A DNA stretch of 48,776 nucleotides, taken from the NCBI GenBank assembly GCA_017526525.1, contig JAFXRG010000004.1, forward strand, positions 1 to 48,776. Direction: 5' to 3'. The stretch comes from Clostridia bacterium (GTDB lineage Bacteria > Bacillota > Clostridia > Christensenellales > Aristaeellaceae). The notes beneath the pieces are model-generated. The model was not told the DNA's origin. It searched no databases and was given only the letters and a program-made list of their open reading frames with translations. The position numbers were made by a program, and so were the translations under genes. This document shows, one piece after another, positions 15,243-24,151 of this stretch. Position 1 is the stretch's first letter. Every line of letters starts with the position of its first letter.

Positions 15243-17621
15243 TTACTCAAGCCAGAGGATCCGCAGGTCGGATTCCTGCAGGTCCCGGTCCGCCGTCAGT
15301 TCCTTTTTTTCTCCGGGATACAGTGAAATCCAGTTGTCGGAAAACCCGGTGTCGCCGGCCTGAAGCTCCACGCCTGTGCAAAAGGTGTCCGCCTCCAGGA
15401 GGATCTTCCTTCCCTCGCAGGTGACCCGGATTTCCGGTTTTTCAAAAGCAAAGTATTTCGGCAGGGTGTACAGCTCAGAACATTCGCTGACCGTCCCGCC
15501 GTTCTCATCGTGCAGCACACACTGCACGATTTTCATTTTCTCCCCGTGTTCCGGCAGAACCGTTCCGGCTTGCAGGCTGCTCATGGCCGGGCAGCGGACG
15601 TCCAGCACGGATTCCCGCATCCTCCGGCCCCGTTCATCCCGGACAATGCAGTCAATCTTTCCCCGGAAAGCTTTCCTCCGTTCGTTGCTCACCCATACGG
15701 AATACCCGTTTTCCTCCGCCCGGAGTGTCACAGCCAACGGCGCGAAAAAACGCCTGGATACATACTGAAGCGCCTTCCACCTTCCCGCGGAATCAATTCC
15801 GGCCCAGCTTGCCACCGGCCAACAGTCGTTGATCTGCCAGTAGATCGCGCCCATGCAGCGTCCCCGGTTTCTCCGCCAGTGTTCAACCCCGGCCCGTATC
15901 GCCTCCGCCTGCAGCCACTGGCTCGCGTGAACCAGTTTTTCCATCGAAAAGGGATACCGGAGCGTCTGGCTCAGATAGTAAAGCATTGTCGCGTTTCCGG
16001 AGCGGCATTTCTGATGGCTCTCCATGGTCCCGGAAAAAGGATTCATCTCCCGCTCTTCGTGTACAAAGGTCCGCAGCGTATCCATACAGGGGAAGGATTC
16101 AAAGCCGAATTCCGAGCAGAACCGCGGGTACCGCTTCGTAAAGTCGGAAAACGGCCTTCGCCCGTGCCAGACAGACCAGTCGTGCACGTCTCCCCGGTCC
16201 AGGCTGTTCGGATCGTCAAACCCTCCGCCGGAAGAGGGAGAGGACGGCCAGTAAAAGCAGTCCGGTGCTTCCCGCGCGCTGACTTCCTTCAGCAGGTGTT
16301 CAAATTGTTCCAGGTAATCCTGCTTCAGGCTGTCCGGCTGGTTTTTCACACCACCCCAGTCCATCCAGGCCGTTTCCATTTCATTGTTTCCGCAGATCAG
16401 TCCCAGGGAGGCATGATGGCGAATCCGGCGAAGGTTATCCTCTGCCTCCCGGGCAATGCTTTCCCGGAACGCGTTCGTCAGCTTGTAGGTATTGCAGGCA
16501 AACATAAGATCCTGCCAGACAACCAGGCCCATTTCATCGCACAGGTCATAAAAATCATCATTCGGATAAATGCCGCCGCCCCATACCCGGATTGTATTGA
16601 AGTGGCAGTTCCTGCAGGCCTGCAGCAGCCGTCTGGTTTTGTCCCGGGTCATCCGCGTCAGCAGGCTGTCCTCCGGAATATAGTCCCCGCCCATGGCAAA
16701 GAATTCCGTTCCGTTGCAGCACAGGGCAAAGCTTTCGCCCCATTCATCCTTTTTCCGGGAAACGGTCAGGGTGCGCAGGCCCAGCCGGAGGGTTTTCCCG
16801 TCCTCCGGCCTGTCGCCGGTCAGGGCCTCCACCTTCAGGGTATACAGCGTTTGCTCCCCCAGCCCGTTCGGCCACCACAGCCGCGGGTGTTCCACCCGCA
16901 GACGCAGTACTCCGCCGGATTCGCCCGCGGCTTTCGCGGCGATCCTTCCTTCCGGGTCCGCAAGTTCTGCGCGAACCTGCTCTGCGCCGGTCCGCACGCG
17001 GATCTCCAGGTCCGCATGATCCGGGCCGTGTTCCTGGTGTATCCGGATTTCCTCCAGGCGGGCTTCATAAAATTCAATCCGTGCCTCCCGCCAGATGCCC
17101 GCATCCGGAAGCCTGGGACCCCAGTCCCAGCCGAACATGTAATGCGCCTTCCGCAGGAATCCGGTTCCCTTCAGTTCGCTGCCGCCGTCATAGGATACTT
17201 CCGGGTTTTCCCGGGCCGCTTTTTCCACGTAATCCATTGCCGGTTCAAAGGAAATACGCAGGCAGTTTTCCCCGATGCGGAGCGCCTGTTTCACCGGAAT
17301 CCGCCAGGTCCGGTGCATATTGTCTGTCCGGGCAATCGCCTGCCCGTTCAGCTCCACCGCAGCCAGGGTATCCAGTCCTTCGAACACCAGGTCCGCGCAG
17401 GAATGCCCAAACATCTCCTCCGAAACCCGGAAGGTGCGCTGAAAGCACCATCTGTGCCGGGTTTCCGCACAGGCGGCGTTTTCATTCAGGCCGTCAAACG
17501 GATCCGGAATCTCCCCGTGGTCCAGCAGCGTCCGCAGCACACTTCCCGGCACTTCAGCCGAAAACCGGCGCCCGTCCTCCCCGGTCATCTCCCAGGTTCC
17601 GCACAGAATCAGTTTTACCAT
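15243..17621 (-). CDS. GH2 beta-mannosidase
   Basis: The 792-residue cytosolic protein has the GH2 layout: N-terminal jelly roll (1-190, with FRVSEE and GLDTLAAVELNG), immunoglobulin-like domain (190-290) and TIM barrel from about 300. The acid/base Glu414 sits in CGNNEMETAW and the nucleophile Glu504 in CSEFGFES. Other beta-mannosidase signatures are MFGWDWGPR (162-170) and RVWGGGIYPNDDFYDLCDE. It should release mannose from the non-reducing end of beta-mannosides. It is the last gene of the minus-strand run binding protein - permeases - LacI - mannosidase, 81 bases after the LacI gene, which fits import and hydrolysis of manno-oligosaccharides. Confidence 0.88.
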   Translation of the reverse strand: MVKLILCGTWEMTGEDGRRFSAEVPGSVLRTLLDHGEIPDPFDGLNENAACAETRHRWCFQRTFRVSEEMFGHSCADLVFEGLDTLAAVELNGQAIARTDNMHRTWRIPVKQALRIGENCLRISFEPAMDYVEKAARENPEVSYDGGSELKGTGFLRKAHYMFGWDWGPRLPDAGIWREARIEFYEARLEEIRIHQEHGPDHADLEIRVRTGAEQVRAELADPEGRIAAKAAGESGGVLRLRVEHPRLWWPNGLGEQTLYTLKVEALTGDRPEDGKTLRLGLRTLTVSRKKDEWGESFALCCNGTEFFAMGGDYIPEDSLLTRMTRDKTRRLLQACRNCHFNTIRVWGGGIYPNDDFYDLCDEMGLVVWQDLMFACNTYKLTNAFRESIAREAEDNLRRIRHHASLGLICGNNEMETAWMDWGGVKNQPDSLKQDYLEQFEHLLKEVSAREAPDCFYWPSSPSSGGGFDDPNSLDRGDVHDWSVWHGRRPFSDFTKRYPRFCSEFGFESFPCMDTLRTFVHEEREMNPFSGTMESHQKCRSGNATMLYYLSQTLRYPFSMEKLVHASQWLQAEAIRAGVEHWRRNRGRCMGAIYWQINDCWPVASWAGIDSAGRWKALQYVSRRFFAPLAVTLRAEENGYSVWVSNERRKAFRGKIDCIVRDERGRRMRESVLDVRCPAMSSLQAGTVLPEHGEKMKIVQCVLHDENGGTVSECSELYTLPKYFAFEKPEIRVTCEGRKILLEADTFCTGVELQAGDTGFSDNWISLYPGEKKELTADRDLQESDLRILWLE

Positions 17622-17702
17622 ATGCCTGAATCCTCCCTGTCAGGCCGGATCCGGCGTACGCCTTTCCCGGCCGTCGCTTCAGGTATTCCAGCCTCCTGCG
17701 GA

Positions 17703-18767
17703 TCAGCCTTCCGCGCTGCCGCATGCCATGGATATGGCTTCCCCGTTTGTCCCGTTCCCGGATGTATTCAAAGCTTTTTCCGATTCCCGGTAAACCGGTT
17801 GTCCGCCCACCACCATCCGTCCGAACGGCTGATCGGTTCCTGCGCAGCGTTCAAGCAGTTTCCTGATGGCCAGGTCAATCATTTCATCGGTATTGATCCG
17901 GAATGTACTGAGTCCGGTTTCGTTTTCCCTGCCCGGCGGATAATCGTCAAACCCGGTTACGGAAATATCTTCCGGAACCCTGAATCCCCTCTCCTGCAGC
18001 CGGTCAATCAGCAGCCTGGCCGCAAGATCACAGTTGCATACAAACGCCGTTGGCATTTTCTCCGGAAGCTCCGGCGCCTTCAGGTCGCCCGCCGGCTCCC
18101 GATCCGGCAGCGTCCATTCTTCCCGGATCGGCAGTCCGTGCGTCAGCATGGCCCGGCAGTATCCCAGGTATCGGTCCATGATGCTCGCGGTTGCCAGTCG
18201 GGTTCCCACAAATCCGATCTCCCGGTGCCCCTGCCGGATCAGATGGCTCGTCAGCCGGTAGGATCCGTAACAGTTGTCACCGGCTACTGCGTCGGCATTG
18301 GCCTGCTCGTCATAGAAATCCAGGAAGACCACCGGAGTTCCGGTCAGGGCAATCTTCCTGTAATAAGCCTTTTCCGGCTCTCCCAGCAAAATCAGCCCGT
18401 CCGCGCGGTTTTCCTTCAGCAGGTTCGGCATTGTCAGTTCCTGTTCATCTTTTGCGTTCAGGATCTCCAGCAGTCCGAAATGGCCCTGGCCCGAAAGCCT
18501 CCGGATCAGTTTCCTGTACATCTCCGCATAAAAGGAATCTGCCTGGAAATACCTTTCCGGAATAAGGATTCCGATGTTCATGTGCTCCGGAAGAACCCTC
18601 CGCCCGCTTTGGGGATACCGGTATCCCATTTCTTCCGCTTTCCGGAGAATTCTGGTACGCAGCCTGTCACTCATGCCGGTTTTCCCGGCAAGGGCTTTGG
18701 AAACAGTCACTGCGCTTGTCCCGACTGCCCGCGCAATATCCCGCATGGCTGGTTTCTTGGCCGACAT
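17703..18767 (-). CDS. LacI-family regulator of the mannoside operon
   Basis: The 354-residue protein begins with a LacI-type DNA-binding domain (MRDIARAVGTSAVTVSKALA then LRTRILRKAEEMGYRYPQSG, with the hinge after it). A periplasmic-binding-protein-like sensor follows (about 63-330: MNIGILIPERYF, ENRADGLILLGEP, GHREIGFVG, SVTGFDDYP). It sits inside the transporter-mannosidase operon. The perfect palindrome at 22168-22183, overlapping the transcription start region of the binding-protein gene, is the likely operator, which would give autoregulated repression relieved by a sugar ligand. The C-terminus (SGNGTNGEAISMACGSAEG) extends past the fold and is probably unstructured. Confidence 0.88.
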   Translation of the reverse strand: MSAKKPAMRDIARAVGTSAVTVSKALAGKTGMSDRLRTRILRKAEEMGYRYPQSGRRVLPEHMNIGILIPERYFQADSFYAEMYRKLIRRLSGQGHFGLLEILNAKDEQELTMPNLLKENRADGLILLGEPEKAYYRKIALTGTPVVFLDFYDEQANADAVAGDNCYGSYRLTSHLIRQGHREIGFVGTRLATASIMDRYLGYCRAMLTHGLPIREEWTLPDREPAGDLKAPELPEKMPTAFVCNCDLAARLLIDRLQERGFRVPEDISVTGFDDYPPGRENETGLSTFRINTDEMIDLAIRKLLERCAGTDQPFGRMVVGGQPVYRESEKALNTSGNGTNGEAISMACGSAEG

Positions 18768-18835
18768 CTTTTCCTGTTCCCTCCTGTTGGAGTCGGATTC
18801 CCGGCAGGTCCGCAGCAGTCAGCCGCGGACCCGCT

Positions 18836-19735
18836 TCAGCCCTTGACCGCGCCGGCCACCATGCCCTTGATGATCTGGTTGCTGAAGGCAAAATACAGGA
18901 CCACGATCGGGCTCATGGTAATCAGCATGGCTGTCATCTGCAGGGGATAGTCGGATCCGAACTGGCCCTTGAACTGGGTCAGCGCCAGCGGAACCGTCTG
19001 CAGATGCACATTCTGGATCAGCACCAGCGCGAAGGAGAATTCGTTCCAGCATCCGAAAATCTGGATAATCGCCACGGTAACAAGGATCGGCCTGCACAGC
19101 GGCATAATGATGGACCACAGGGTCCGGCTGAAGCTTGATCCGTCGATGGCCGCCGCTTCCTCCAGGGAAATGGGAATTCCTTTTACATACCCTTCCACCA
19201 GGAAGATTCCCATCGGAAGGCCAAAGGAAACATACGGCATCAGGAGGGTATACCACTGGTTGCTGATCCCCAGGTTCCGGAACAGCACATACATCGGAAC
19301 CAGCAGGGAGTGGATCGGAATCAGCATGCCCATCAGGAACATCACGTACAGCGGCCGGTTGAGCCTGAACCGGACCCTGGCAAGGATATACCCGACCACA
19401 AAGGTGAACAGGACGATCAGGATGATGCTGATTGCCGTCGTCCGGAAACTGTTCCACATGGACTCACTGAGATGGTAATCCGGATTGTTCAGGATATCCG
19501 TATAATTCTGCAGCGTAGCCGTCCCGAACGGGATGCTGATGACGTCCGCGTTGAACTGGCGTTTCAGCTTCAGGGAAGAATAGAACATCCATACCAGCGG
19601 AAAAATGCAGCTGAGGGAGAAAATCCACAGCACAATATTGATGCATACCTTGCCCACGTAATACCCCGCGCCTTTTCCGGAGCGTCCCGCGGGACTGAAG
19701 TTGCTTCCTGCAAGATGTTTCTTTTTGCTCATCAT
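18836..19735 (-). CDS. Sugar ABC transporter permease (MalG-type)
   Basis: The 299-residue membrane protein has six predicted helices and the binding-protein-dependent transport inner-membrane signature EEAAAIDGSSFSRTLWSIIM (EAA loop), which docks to the ATPase. It belongs to the CUT1 class that pairs with the neighbouring permease. Its first ATG follows the TAA of the upstream permease directly, and its ribosome site GGAGGG lies inside that gene, so the two are translationally linked. No ATPase gene is present; CUT1 systems often share a MsmX/MsmK-type ATPase encoded elsewhere. Confidence 0.9.
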   Translation of the reverse strand: MMSKKKHLAGSNFSPAGRSGKGAGYYVGKVCINIVLWIFSLSCIFPLVWMFYSSLKLKRQFNADVISIPFGTATLQNYTDILNNPDYHLSESMWNSFRTTAISIILIVLFTFVVGYILARVRFRLNRPLYVMFLMGMLIPIHSLLVPMYVLFRNLGISNQWYTLLMPYVSFGLPMGIFLVEGYVKGIPISLEEAAAIDGSSFSRTLWSIIMPLCRPILVTVAIIQIFGCWNEFSFALVLIQNVHLQTVPLALTQFKGQFGSDYPLQMTAMLITMSPIVVLYFAFSNQIIKGMVAGAVKG

Positions 19736-20635
19736 TTATCCCTCCAGTCCGCGCGTGGCTCTTTTGATGATGGCCTGGCTGCCGCCGATCACCAGCAGCG
19801 ACAGCACAAAGATGCCCACGGAAATCGCACTGCCGTATCCGAGGTTGCTCTGCTGGAAGGATGTGGTATATCCGTACAGCGCCATCACATAGGAGGAGTA
19901 TCCGGGACCGCCCGCTGTCATGGTCCAGATGCTGTCGAAAGCCTTCATGTTGCCGGCAATGCACAGCGTCAGGCAGACCAGCATGGTGGGGCGGATCATG
20001 GGAAGGGTGATATGGATGGCTTTCTTGAACCCGTTTGCTCCGTCAATCTCCGCTGATTCGAAGATTTCCTGGTCAATACCTGCGATGGCAGAGAAAAGAA
20101 TCACCATGTAATACCCGATGTACTGCCAGACCAGGGGAATGGATACATACAGCATAACGTGGTTCGCGTCTCCCAGCCAGGCCTGCTTCGTTCCTCCCAG
20201 CACGTTTACCACGAACCAGTTCAGCAGCCCGTACTTGGAGTGGAAAATAATACTCCAGATCAGGCCGATGCAGACTGCGGATATGGTGCTCGGAAAGAAA
20301 CCGAAGGTACGGTGGACCGCCTTGCCCACCGCAAGCTTGGAGTTGGCAAACAGGACAAAAACAAAGGCGAGGCCGATCTGCCCGATGATACACACAATCA
20401 CCAGGTAAATGTTATTCCAGAAGGATTTCCAAAAAATAGAATCAGTGATCAGCGCCTTGTAATTTTCCACTCCGTTGAAAACTGCCGTATAGATTGTCTG
20501 TCCGCTTTTCAGTTCAAAAAAGCTTAAGTAGACCGCTGTCAGCAGCGGTACGAATACAGAGAATACAAACAGCGCCACCGGAATGAGTAAATACAGCCAG
20601 ATCGTGGTTCTCTTTGGTTTAATGGCATCGAGCAC
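19736..20635 (-). CDS. Sugar ABC transporter permease (MalF-type)
   Basis: The 299-residue protein is the first CUT1 permease, with six helices and the EAA-loop sequence FESAEIDGANGFKKAIHITL. I take the GTG at 20635 as the start: it has AAAGGGGGG seven bases upstream and begins V/M-LDAIKPKRTTIWLYLLIP, the usual short cytosolic leader. The Met at 20686 would add 17 residues that overlap the hairpin region. It forms the membrane channel with the downstream permease for the oligosaccharide bound by the extracellular protein. Confidence 0.88.
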   Translation of the reverse strand: MLDAIKPKRTTIWLYLLIPVALFVFSVFVPLLTAVYLSFFELKSGQTIYTAVFNGVENYKALITDSIFWKSFWNNIYLVIVCIIGQIGLAFVFVLFANSKLAVGKAVHRTFGFFPSTISAVCIGLIWSIIFHSKYGLLNWFVVNVLGGTKQAWLGDANHVMLYVSIPLVWQYIGYYMVILFSAIAGIDQEIFESAEIDGANGFKKAIHITLPMIRPTMLVCLTLCIAGNMKAFDSIWTMTAGGPGYSSYVMALYGYTTSFQQSNLGYGSAISVGIFVLSLLVIGGSQAIIKRATRGLEG

Positions 20636-20660
20636 GCCCTGCCCCCCCTTTGTCTCTTTT

Positions 20661-20696
20661 GAAAAATCGCCCTGTCCGCACAACACGGGCAGGGCG
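20661..20696 (-). terminator. Intercistronic hairpin between binding protein and permease genes
   Basis: On the minus strand an 11-bp stem with one mismatch (CGCCCTGCCCG / CGGACAGGGCG, 7-base loop) is followed by ATTTTTC. It lies 86 bases past the binding-protein stop and about 30 bases before the permease start. Partial termination or 3'-end protection here would give more binding protein than permease, the usual ratio in such operons. Confidence 0.6.
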
Positions 20697-20782
20697 GCCG
20701 GTAATGACTGGTCATTTTGGTTCCGCTGTTTTTCCGTTTTCCGTAAGGGGAAGCAGAACTTCAGCGTCCGGCAGTACCGGGA

Positions 20783-22138
20783 TTATTCAGCCTTCAGGTA
20801 GTTTTCTTCGTAAGCAGCCTGGGTATCCGCGGCTACCTTTTCAGGATCCATCTGGCCGTTCAGCATCGCCTGGACTTCCGTGTTGAACACGCTCCAGACA
20901 GCGGAATTGATGTAGGAGTCGTAGATTTCGCAGGTGGTGGTGTCAACATAGGACCAGTTGTAGAAAGCAACGGTAATCGGGTCAAACTTGGAGAAATCAA
21001 CTTCGCCGGCAGCGGTCAGTCCGCCCAGGGCATAATTCTCTGCAACATAGCTGGAGAACGCGGGGCCGGTCAGTTCCTGAGCCAGGTCGATGGCAGCGGC
21101 CAGCTTGTTGGGATCTTCGGCCACCTTGGGGTTGATCGCCACAGCGTAGCCCAGGCCGATATTCTGGGAGTTGGGGGCCTCGGTGGCATCCGCGGGCTGC
21201 GGCAGCACTGCAAAGGCCATGTTGTTCCACTTTTCTTCGTTGCTGTCCTTCAGGGTCTGCCAGATGTACGCTTCGTCCCAGTTACCGCCGATGAAAGCGG
21301 CAGCATCTCCGGAGATGTAATACTCACGGGCATCCTCATTCGTCACGGTGTTGAAGTCAGCATTGAAAATCTTGGTTTCGGTAAAGAGGCGCTTGGTCTC
21401 CTTCAGGGCCTTCACAAAAGCTTCGTCGGTGAAAGCAGCACCGCTCTTGGCAATCAGGCTGGCAAACCAGTCGGGGCCGGTGTAGCGGTTGCCCAGGGTG
21501 GAAATAAAGTCAGAGTTCATCTGCCACTGACCGCCGTTGCCGAAGGAAATGGTGTCGATGCCTTTCCCTTCAAAATACGCGTCAGCCTTTTCAACTTCTT
21601 CCCAGGTGGTGGGGAAAGCGTCGTATCCGGCTTCTTTCCACATCGCCTTGTCGTAGATCACAACGGTGCAGGTGCCGCCGGTCAGGACGGGATAGCCGTA
21701 GATCTTTCCCTCAGAGGTGAAGGGAGTGAAGTAAGCGGTATTGTAATCACTGTAGTAGGGGGATGCCTTGATGATGTCGGTCAGGTCCATCACCAGGTTG
21801 CCCTTTGCCCAGGCAATGGTGTTCATGCCCTGGAGCAGGAACACATCCGGCAGGTCATTCGCGGTAGCCCGCGTCGCGATGGTCGTCTTGTATTCGGCGT
21901 TGGCCAGTACTTCCTCTTCCAGTTCAATTTCCGGATGGGCAGCCTTCCAGGCCGCCAGGGTGGTGCGGAAACCGTCGGATCCGCCATTGCCTTCGGACTC
22001 TTCGGAAGTGGAGAAGTGCATCAGGTGCAGCTTGCCTTTGTAAGCCAGTTCAGTTGCTGCAACAGGGGTAGCCGCAAAAGCGGAAACAATCCCCATCGTC
22101 AGGGCCAGGGCCAGGACCAGAGCTACGAGTTTTTTCAT
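20783..22138 (-). CDS. Extracellular sugar-binding protein of ABC importer
   Basis: The 451-residue protein is a family-1 (CUT1) solute-binding protein: signal peptide [22 protein letters not shown], then a two-lobed fold with the [11 protein letters not shown] and [20 protein letters not shown] segments, and late [11 protein letters not shown]. It should capture oligosaccharides, probably beta-mannosides given the GH2 gene in the operon. There is no lipobox Cys, and the cleavage region is AFA-ATPVAA. That is unusual for a monoderm Firmicute, where such proteins are normally lipid-anchored. The ribosome site AATGGAGG precedes the ATG. Confidence 0.9.
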   Translation of the reverse strand: MKKLVALVLALALTMGIVSAFAATPVAATELAYKGKLHLMHFSTSEESEGNGGSDGFRTTLAAWKAAHPEIELEEEVLANAEYKTTIATRATANDLPDVFLLQGMNTIAWAKGNLVMDLTDIIKASPYYSDYNTAYFTPFTSEGKIYGYPVLTGGTCTVVIYDKAMWKEAGYDAFPTTWEEVEKADAYFEGKGIDTISFGNGGQWQMNSDFISTLGNRYTGPDWFASLIAKSGAAFTDEAFVKALKETKRLFTETKIFNADFNTVTNEDAREYYISGDAAAFIGGNWDEAYIWQTLKDSNEEKWNNMAFAVLPQPADATEAPNSQNIGLGYAVAINPKVAEDPNKLAAAIDLAQELTGPAFSSYVAENYALGGLTAAGEVDFSKFDPITVAFYNWSYVDTTTCEIYDSYINSAVWSVFNTEVQAMLNGQMDPEKVAADTQAAYEENYLKAE

Positions 22139-22167
22139 AATCCATTTTCCTCCATTTTTATTAAGTT

Positions 22168-22183
22168 AACAAGTAAACTTGTT
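22168..22183 (-). promoter_or_regulatory. Palindromic operator (putative LacI-type site)
   Basis: AACAAGTAAACTTGTT is a perfect inverted repeat (7-bp arms, 2-bp centre) starting seven bases downstream of the -10 box. A repressor bound there would block initiation. A looser relative (GTTTACTTTGTT) occurs near 22318-22329. The LacI gene in the same operon is the obvious candidate regulator. Confidence 0.65.
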
Positions 22184-22189
22184 GTCTGG

Positions 22190-22219
22190 ATTATATAATA
22201 CTTTTCAGTTGTCTGTCAA
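22190..22219 (-). promoter_or_regulatory. Consensus sigma-A promoter of the mannoside operon
   Basis: The minus strand reads TTGACA (22219-22214), an 18-base spacer, then TATAAT (22195-22190). Both hexamers match consensus exactly, so the operon should be strongly expressed when not repressed. Confidence 0.85.
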
Positions 22220-22393
22220 TACGTTGATTTTCCGCTCATTTTCTCGTACGTACATCTTTTTGAGCCCTCTTCTCCATTTTCTGTAAGATGTTTTTCTCAT
22301 CTTTGGTTAACATTTTAGTTTACTTTGTTCGTTTACAAAAAAATTTTTTATTTTTCTGTCCGTCCCCGATTGCTTTGAAAACCGCATTGGAAA

Positions 22394-22420
22394 AACCGGT
22401 TCGCAACCCGCGAACCGGTT
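22394..22420 (-). terminator. Intrinsic terminator, minus strand
   Basis: A perfect 11-bp stem (AACCGGTTCGC / GCGAACCGGTT) with a 5-base loop runs straight into TTTTT on the minus strand, 57 bases past the stop of the ATPase remnant. Together with the promoter and operator it fills the 338-base gap 22139-22476. Confidence 0.7.
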
Positions 22421-22476
22421 CCCGGCAGGCTGTATCAGCCTTCATCATATGCTTCCGGATTGAATCCTCCGCCCGG

Positions 22477-22635
22477 TCAGATCCGCATCGTCAGCACATT
22501 CATCCCAAGCAGGTTCTGATAGCTGACATCCCTTGCGATACGGTATACCAGCCGGATACCGACATTCTTTCCCGCATCCTCCTCTTCCGCCGCTTTCGCG
22601 TACAGGCTGGCAGGGTCAAACCCCTTGCGGTGCCG
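22477..22635 (-). pseudogene. RsbW-like ATPase domain, C-terminal remnant
   Basis: The frame ending at TGA 22477 reads GFDPASLYAKAAEEEDAGKN, then VGIRLVYRIARDVSYQNLLG and MNVLTMRI. The order FDP, G-x-x-x-GI-L-V, Y-x-x-x-x-GMN-L-T matches the C-terminal half (lid and G2 region) of anti-sigma-factor-type GHKL ATPases; compare the intact 136-residue protein at 34861-35271. The N-box is gone and the frame is not continuous with the start codon at 22808, so it is a remnant, possibly of an ATPase domain once fused to a larger protein. Confidence 0.5.
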
Positions 22636-22808
22636 TCCTGTTCCTCCAGCCGGTCATAGGGCATATCCCGGAACTCGTTGATGGCGCCGTAGGTTTTGAC
22701 GGAAACATAAACCGGGCGGCGGTTGAAATACAGCAGCTGCCGGTCCCGGCGGACCTCAACGCCTCCGCTGGCAAAGCAAACTTCGTAAGCTCCGAGACAG
22801 ATTTTCAT
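22630..22808 (-). pseudogene. N-terminal fragment of unrecognised protein
   Basis: An ATG at 22808 opens a frame of clear coding character (MKICLGAYEVCFASGGVEVR, then LLYFNRRPVYVSVKTYGAIN and FRDMPYDRLEEQDG). After about 60 residues the sequence turns into the ATPase remnant in another frame. The beta-rich start resembles N-terminal domains of glycoside hydrolases, but I cannot assign a family. It is one half of a deletion-generated chimera. Confidence 0.35.
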
Positions 22809-22837
22809 CCCATACGCTCCTTCCGTCGGCAGGCATT

Positions 22838-23782
22838 TTATTCAGCTTTGATGCAAGATGATGGATTCCCGGATTCCGTTCGGTCCAGGAAAAAGTCCAG
22901 CAGGTCCTGGTAAACCTTTTCGTGCTCGGTCTCATTCAGGATCTCGTGGCGCATATGATCGTAAGTGATGACGGAGATCTTCCGGAAGCCGGCCTTCTCC
23001 AGGACAGCGCGGCTGCCTGTGCGGCCCTTCTCCCCGCCGGTGCAGGGATCGTCCTTCCCGGCAATCAGCAAAACCGGCATCTCCGCGTTCAGGTTCCGGT
23101 ATGCATCGGCTTTGCCCATCCGGTTCAGCAAGGCGAACAGCGCGCAGTAACTGCCGACGGTGAATGCCGCCCCGCAGTAGGGATCCGCAATATATTTCCG
23201 CACGTTTTCCTCGTTGCATGACAGCCAGTCCAGGTCCGTTTTCCGCCCGGGAATGCTCCTCGCGTACGCCCCCAGCGCCAGCCCGTCCAGCATTTTGGAA
23301 TGTGCCCGGCTGCCCCTGAAAAGGCGAATGGCGCTTCCGAGGGCCACGGCGACGGGGGCGGCCGGATTCGGACTGACATAACCGCTGAGGGCCGCTTTGG
23401 CGTAGCGGGAGGAGTCGGTCTGCAGCAGCACGCGGGAAATAATGCTTCCCATGGAGTGGCCGAAAAGCATCAGGGGAAGGCCCGGATACCGTTCGTTGAT
23501 CCAGGCGGCGATTTTCTGCTGGTCCCGGATCAGCAGGTCGTCCCCCCGCCGGTCCGCAATATGGGAAAGCAGCGGCGCATCCTCCCCGTGGCCCCGCAGG
23601 TCGGCAACGGCCACGTGCAGTCCGTTTGCCGCCAGGTACCGCGCAAAATCATCGTAGCGCTCCCGGTGTTCCTCCATCCCGTGAACAATCTGCACCACGC
23701 CCGCGGCAGGCTCCTTTTCACTTTCGAAAAAGGACAGGGAAAGCTGATAGTTTTCCTCTGAGGGAAGCATGATTTTTTCCAT
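22838..23782 (-). CDS. Alpha/beta hydrolase, lysophospholipase/monoacylglycerol lipase-like
   Basis: The 314-residue protein is a Hydrolase_4 (PldB-like) member: VHGMEEHRERYDDFA (oxyanion HG motif, 34-48), DLRGHG (61-66), nucleophile Ser110 in GHSMGS, a late Asp in AGKDDPCTGG and His in YDHMRHEI. It probably cleaves acyl esters of glycerides or lysophospholipids in the cytosol. I start it at 23782 (MEKIML), because AGGAGGC lies just upstream and the 16 extra residues from 23830 are charged and lack a ribosome site. It lies 44 bases after the small membrane protein and may be the last gene of the PspC operon. Confidence 0.8.
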   Translation of the reverse strand: MEKIMLPSEENYQLSLSFFESEKEPAAGVVQIVHGMEEHRERYDDFARYLAANGLHVAVADLRGHGEDAPLLSHIADRRGDDLLIRDQQKIAAWINERYPGLPLMLFGHSMGSIISRVLLQTDSSRYAKAALSGYVSPNPAAPVAVALGSAIRLFRGSRAHSKMLDGLALGAYARSIPGRKTDLDWLSCNEENVRKYIADPYCGAAFTVGSYCALFALLNRMGKADAYRNLNAEMPVLLIAGKDDPCTGGEKGRTGSRAVLEKAGFRKISVITYDHMRHEILNETEHEKVYQDLLDFFLDRTESGNPSSCIKAE

Positions 23783-23826
23783 GCAGGCCGCCTCCTGGTT
23801 TTCTTGATTCCGTTTTGTTTTTCCGG

Positions 23827-24150
23827 TCACGCGTACCAGGTTTTTTTCGACGAATCGTACTTCGGATCATCCTTCGGAAAATCGATCGTCGGAATTTGGG
23901 CCGTCAGGGCCGCCATGCAGGCCTGCGGCTCCGCTTCTGCCATCGGTTCGGTTTTCACGGGTTCTTCCGCCCGCACCGTTTCCTTTTCCTTTTTTGCGTC
24001 ACTGGCCGCCCGGCGAAGGGCCTTGGTCACCTCCTGCACCATCTTCCGGGCTGCCCGGGCCATCCCGCGGACATCCCTCGCCACACCCTGGATATCGAAA
24101 TGGTTGCGGACGCACAGTACCAGCAGTATTCCCGTCAGAATCCAGAGCAT
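23827..24150 (-). CDS. Small single-pass membrane protein next to PspC
   Basis: The 107-residue protein has one N-terminal hydrophobic helix (MLWILTGILLVLCV). A long charged, probably coiled-coil helix follows (GVARDVRGMARAARKMVQEV, then TKALRRAASDAKKE), and a Pro/Glu-rich tail. Family unknown; the layout recalls TatA- or membrane-anchored coiled-coil proteins. I start at the ATG at 24150, which has AAGGGGGA upstream, rather than 24216, which runs through the preceding gene. The stop of the pspC-like gene is one base away, so the two are surely co-expressed and may act together in the envelope. Confidence 0.7.
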   Translation of the reverse strand: MLWILTGILLVLCVRNHFDIQGVARDVRGMARAARKMVQEVTKALRRAASDAKKEKETVRAEEPVKTEPMAEAEPQACMAALTAQIPTIDFPKDDPKYDSSKKTWYA

Positions 24151-24151
24151 T

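Noticed and set aside
15510-18950. 1146-codon plus-strand frame opposite beta-mannosidase and LacI
   Set aside because: Its length comes from codon bias on the opposite strand. The product is low-complexity (Pro, Arg, His, Gln) and runs through two convincing genes.
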